From: an uncultured Prevotella sp.
Lineage (GTDB): Bacteria > Bacteroidota > Bacteroidia > Bacteroidales > Bacteroidaceae
DNA length: 8,593 bases
Reading direction: 5' to 3'
Assembly (NCBI GenBank): GCA_947304695.1
Contig: CAMZBS010000081.1
Coordinates: forward strand, 1-8,593
The first letter of the stretch is position 1; every line of letters begins with the position of its first letter. Shown piece by piece: positions 5,928 to 8,593 of the stretch. The notes below the pieces were generated by a model. That model ran no database searches. It saw only the letters and a program-made list of their open reading frames with translations, and was not told the origin of the DNA. A program made the position numbers and the translations under genes.

Positions 5928-6482
5928 ATGAAGAAGATTTTTACACTGATGATGACGGCAATGATGGCACTGACGATGACCTCATGCATATTCGACGAAG
6001 ACGAAGCTGTGGCCTACACGCTCGAAGGCACCTGGAGGGGCAACATGTATATTTCCTCCTACTGGGACGGCTACAACTATGATGCCACCTACTCGGAAAT
6101 CACTTTCCTGAAGGATCCCTGCACCTACTCCAGCGGACAGGGCTACTGGGTAGACTACTACAGCAATGCCCCGTGGGACTATGTGGCCAACCACATCGAC
6201 TGGCGCGTGGATCTCGGTGTCATCTACGTCCACTTCATCGAGGAAGGCACGTCGCTACGCATTCGCGACTACCATCTGGACAACAACCGGTTTTACGGCA
6301 CCATCTACGACGGCGACAACACCGTGGATTTCGAACTCTACTACACCTCGCGTCCGCGCTACGACAACTACAACTGGGGCTACTACGACTGGGACTACGG
6401 CTACTACTCCCGCTCCATGCGCACCGACAGCACCACGACCACTGCCGACAAGCCTGTGAGGCACATCCGTCAGAGCAACTGA
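5928..6482 (+). CDS. Tyr/Trp-rich predicted lipoprotein of unknown function
   Basis: The 184-residue protein starts MKKIFTLMMTAMMALTMTSC, a type II signal peptide with lipobox MTSC and the lipidated cysteine at 20. The mature N-terminus IFDEDE is acidic directly after the Cys, which resembles the lipoprotein export signals that send Bacteroidetes lipoproteins to the cell surface. Surface location is therefore plausible but inferred. The mature part is very aromatic: I count 24 Tyr and 7 Trp in the whole protein, densest in 142-162 (YDNYNWGYYDWDYGYY). Alternating aromatic and polar residues plus LEGTWRGNMY near 32-41 suggest a small beta-rich, perhaps lipocalin-like domain, but I recognise no family. 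The tail (SRSMRTDSTTTTADKP) looks disordered. The gene has its own promoter, is divergent from fmt and ends 17 bp from the convergent clc gene. Confidence 0.88.
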   Translation: MKKIFTLMMTAMMALTMTSCIFDEDEAVAYTLEGTWRGNMYISSYWDGYNYDATYSEITFLKDPCTYSSGQGYWVDYYSNAPWDYVANHIDWRVDLGVIYVHFIEEGTSLRIRDYHLDNNRFYGTIYDGDNTVDFELYYTSRPRYDNYNWGYYDWDYGYYSRSMRTDSTTTTADKPVRHIRQSN

Positions 6483-6485
6483 TGG
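6467..6485 (+). terminator. Small hairpin over the lipoprotein stop codon
   Basis: CCGTCAG and CTGATGG pair over 7 bp (one G-U) around the loop AGCAA, covering the TGA at 6480-6482. The G-U pair forms only in plus-strand RNA, consistent with the 3' end of the lipoprotein transcript. No T run follows, so a terminator role is tentative. The gap to clc is only 17 bp. Confidence 0.25.
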
Positions 6486-6499
6486 TCACGAGCGCGTTA

Positions 6500-8305
6500 T
6501 TACTCTTCGCTCATGTCCTTCACCATCTTGCGGTACTGCATGTAGAGGCGTTGGCGGGAGATGTAGCCCAGCAGGCGGCCCTCGCCGTTGAGCACTGGCA
6601 ACCACTGGGCATGGGTGAGGTCGAAGGTGCGCATCACATCGGTCATCGTGGCATGGTCGGAAAGCGTAGCGGCAGGTTCCTGCATCAGCTGCGAAGCCGT
6701 GAAGTGATGATAAAGCTCAATGCGGAACACCACGTGGCGAATCTTCATGATGTCGACTTCGCCCAAAAGCGTACCGGCAGCATCGACCACGGGCAGCATT
6801 GAGGAACGCGAGTTGCTGATCTTATGAACAATCTGACCCAGTTCCATATCGGGCGAGACAGCCTGATAGTCGCGCTCAATAACCGAGTCGAGCTGCATGA
6901 GCGTGAGCACAGCATGGTCAGTGTGGTGGGTGATAAGCTTGCCCTCTTTGGCCAAACGCGACGAGTAGATGCTGTGGGGTTCGAAGATGTTGATGGTGAG
7001 ATAGCTGCTCACCGAGACAATCATCAGGGGCAGGAAAAGGCTGTAGCCGCCCGTGAGTTCGGCAATGAGGAAGATGCCGGTGAGCGGGGCATGCATGACA
7101 CCCGACATGACTCCGGCCATACCCATCAGGGCGAAGTTCTTCTCGGGCACATAGACCCCAATCTCATGGATGTTCCACAGGCGGGAGAAGAGGAAGCCCG
7201 CAAAGCAACCGATGAACAGCGACGGGGCAAACGTACCGCCACAGCCACCGCCGCCATTGGTGGCACTGGTGGCAAAGACCTTGGTGAGCAGCACCAAAGC
7301 GATGTAGGAGATGAGCACGTTGGGATGGCCGGAGAAGAGCGAGTTGTTTAGAATCTGGTTCCAGTCGGCTTCAGTCTTGCCGTTGAGCAACAGGTTGATG
7401 CTGTTGTAGCCTTCGCCGAACAGGGCGGGAAACAGAAAGATGAGCAGGCTCAGCGTGGCACCGCCTATGAGCAGCTTGACGTGGGGTCTGTCCTTGAAAC
7501 GGGCAAAGATGCCTTCGGCAAAGCTCATGGTGCGGATGAAGTAAAGGCTGACCAGTCCGCAGAACACCCCTAAGAGTATGCAGGCCGGAACGCGCTCTAC
7601 TGTCCAGTCGTTGTCAAGATGGAAGGTGAAGAGGGCAGCATCGCCACTGAAGATATAGGTGAAACAGGTGGCTGTGACACAGCTCACGAGGATGGGCAGC
7701 AGCGAGGTCATCGTCATGTCAATCATCAGCACCTCAAGGGTGAAGACCAGTCCGGCTATGGGGGCCTTGAAGATGCCTGCAATGGCTCCGGCAGCTCCAC
7801 ATCCCACCAACAGCATGAGGGTCTTGGAGTCCATGCGGAACAGCTTGCCCAGGTTGGAACCGATGGCCGAGCCAGTCAACACAATAGGTGCCTCGGCTCC
7901 CACCGAACCACCGAAGCCGATGGTGATGGCCGACGCAATGACACTGCTCCACGTGTTGTGGGAGCGCAGCCGCGACTTGTTTGAGGAAATGGCATAAAGG
8001 ATTCGCGTGATGCCGTGGGAGATGTTGTCCTTGACAATGTAGCGTACAAAGAGCGAGGTGAGGTAGATGCCCACGACGGGATAGACCAGATAGAGCCAGT
8101 TGGAAGAGTCGGCATTGAAATGGCTGGTGAGCAGATAGACAATCTGATTAATGATCCAGTGAAGCACGAAAGCCGCCACCGCAGCAAACAGTCCGACGAA
8201 GAAGGCCAGGATGAGCACAAACATCTTTTCGCTGATGTGCTCCTTGCGCCACTGGTTCAGCCGGACGAACCACGAACTGCCTGTCGTTTCAACCGTTGCT
8301 TCCAT
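6500..8305 (-). CDS. CLC-family chloride channel/transporter with C-terminal CBS pair
   Basis: This is an inner-membrane CLC anion transport protein of 601 residues. The membrane domain spans about 28-445. It carries the gating-glutamate motif GSVGAEAPIVLTG (E138, equivalent to E. coli ClcA E148) and APIAGLVFTLEVLM at 181-194. It also has the anion-site motif GGTFAPSLFIG at 356-366 and HAPLTGIFLIAELTGGY at 405-421. Two CBS domains occupy about 466-592 and may bind adenine nucleotides to regulate transport. At the position of ClcA E203, the internal proton glutamate, this protein has V192, as in channel-type CLCs. Whether it exchanges Cl- for H+ or conducts passively is therefore open. The start ATG at 8305 lies 13 bp after the GH53 stop, so the two genes may be cotranscribed. 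The 3' end converges on the lipoprotein gene. Family assignment is firm; mechanism and preferred anion are not. Confidence 0.95.
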   Translation of the reverse strand: MEATVETTGSSWFVRLNQWRKEHISEKMFVLILAFFVGLFAAVAAFVLHWIINQIVYLLTSHFNADSSNWLYLVYPVVGIYLTSLFVRYIVKDNISHGITRILYAISSNKSRLRSHNTWSSVIASAITIGFGGSVGAEAPIVLTGSAIGSNLGKLFRMDSKTLMLLVGCGAAGAIAGIFKAPIAGLVFTLEVLMIDMTMTSLLPILVSCVTATCFTYIFSGDAALFTFHLDNDWTVERVPACILLGVFCGLVSLYFIRTMSFAEGIFARFKDRPHVKLLIGGATLSLLIFLFPALFGEGYNSINLLLNGKTEADWNQILNNSLFSGHPNVLISYIALVLLTKVFATSATNGGGGCGGTFAPSLFIGCFAGFLFSRLWNIHEIGVYVPEKNFALMGMAGVMSGVMHAPLTGIFLIAELTGGYSLFLPLMIVSVSSYLTINIFEPHSIYSSRLAKEGKLITHHTDHAVLTLMQLDSVIERDYQAVSPDMELGQIVHKISNSRSSMLPVVDAAGTLLGEVDIMKIRHVVFRIELYHHFTASQLMQEPAATLSDHATMTDVMRTFDLTHAQWLPVLNGEGRLLGYISRQRLYMQYRKMVKDMSEE

Positions 8306-8318
8306 CTGCTTGTTAGGA

Positions 8319-8593
8319 TTATAGCTGTTTCTCTACAAAGCCGTCCATGATGGCTGTGGGAGTACCCTTGCTGTCGAAGGCACCCAGCTTATAGCCACCA
8401 GGCAGGCACTGCGGCTCCCAGTAGAACACGCCACGACAACGGCCATCGGTCTGGTGACGGGCCTCGCTGACGATGCGTGCCAGCTGTCTCCGGCCTTCTT
8501 CCATAACCTCTGGGTGCTTCTCGTCGACCTCAAAGCCTGTCTCGACAATCATTACGTCCTTATCGAATTTCTTGGTCACCCGTCGGATGTTGT
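8319..8593 (-). CDS. GH53 endo-beta-1,4-galactanase, C-terminal end (5' part outside window)
   Basis: Ninety codons and the stop are visible; the frame is open to the right edge. The GTG at 8579 is internal, not a start. The sequence shows KDVMIVETGF at 11-20 of the visible part, whose Glu (visible residue 17) fits the GH53 catalytic nucleophile on strand beta-7. It then has CRGVFYWEPQC (52-62) and YKLGAFDSKGTPTAIMDGF (67-85), which close the TIM barrel in this family. GH53 enzymes cleave beta-1,4-galactan in pectin arabinogalactan I side chains. Such enzymes in gut Bacteroidales are usually secreted or lipid-anchored and often sit in polysaccharide utilisation loci; the signal region and any SusC/SusD partners would lie beyond the edge. 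It is followed 13 bp later by clc on the same strand. Confidence 0.88.
   Translation of the reverse strand, partial: NIRRVTKKFDKDVMIVETGFEVDEKHPEVMEEGRRQLARIVSEARHQTDGRCRGVFYWEPQCLPGGYKLGAFDSKGTPTAIMDGFVEKQL

Noticed and set aside
6173..6802. Plus-strand frame running from the lipoprotein gene into clc
   Set aside because: It is out of frame with the lipoprotein and antisense to clc; both real genes have clear family or signal features.
7619..7997. Two plus-strand frames of 112-121 codons inside clc
   Set aside because: They are antisense shadows of conserved CLC membrane motifs and have no start context of their own.
8319..8579. Complete 86-codon gene starting at 8579
   Set aside because: The codon at 8579 is GTG inside a frame that stays open to the window edge, and the sequence is the conserved C-terminal end of a much longer GH53 enzyme.

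Overview
The window looks like a chromosomal segment of a Bacteroidales bacterium, most likely Prevotella or a close relative such as Segatella. Three things point there. The proteins resemble Bacteroidales versions throughout. Translation starts mostly lack a Shine-Dalgarno sequence. Several promoters fit the Bacteroidetes pattern TTTG, then about 20 bp, then TAnnTTTG. Most genes are housekeeping genes. I see no insertion sequence, CRISPR array, phage gene, tRNA or rRNA, and no intergenic gap exceeds about 250 bp.

Layout, left to right. Positions 1-1000 (-) hold the N-terminal part of threonyl-tRNA synthetase, running off the left edge. A 195-bp divergent promoter region follows, then a stand-alone ECF-type sigma factor (1196-1795, +). 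This converges, with a 14-bp gap, on a minus-strand run. Read in its own direction, that run is ftsZ (4491 to 3256), an uncharacterised gene coupled to it by an ATGA stop/start overlap (3259 to 2666), a 39-codon small ORF (2584 to 2465) and rpe (2457 to 1810). Upstream of ftsZ is a 242-bp gap with a 22-bp-periodic palindromic repeat, a strong hairpin behind fmt and a putative ftsZ promoter. Then come fmt (5699 to 4734, -), a divergent control region with two good promoters and a perfect inverted repeat, and a Tyr/Trp-rich lipoprotein gene (5928-6482, +). The lipoprotein gene converges on a CLC-family chloride transporter or channel gene with CBS domains (8305 to 6500, -). That gene lies 13 bp behind the 3' end of a GH53 endo-beta-1,4-galactanase gene, cut by the right edge.

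Functionally, thrS and fmt serve translation (tRNA charging and initiator formylation), ftsZ cell division, rpe the pentose phosphate pathway, clc anion transport and GH53 galactan breakdown. They share no single pathway. I found no clear new multi-gene system. The points most worth a second look are the small ORF directly ahead of rpe, the unknown gene coupled to ftsZ, ftsZ placed away from ftsA and the division/cell-wall cluster, the palindromic tandem repeat between fmt and ftsZ, and a CLC protein with Val at the position of the internal proton glutamate.
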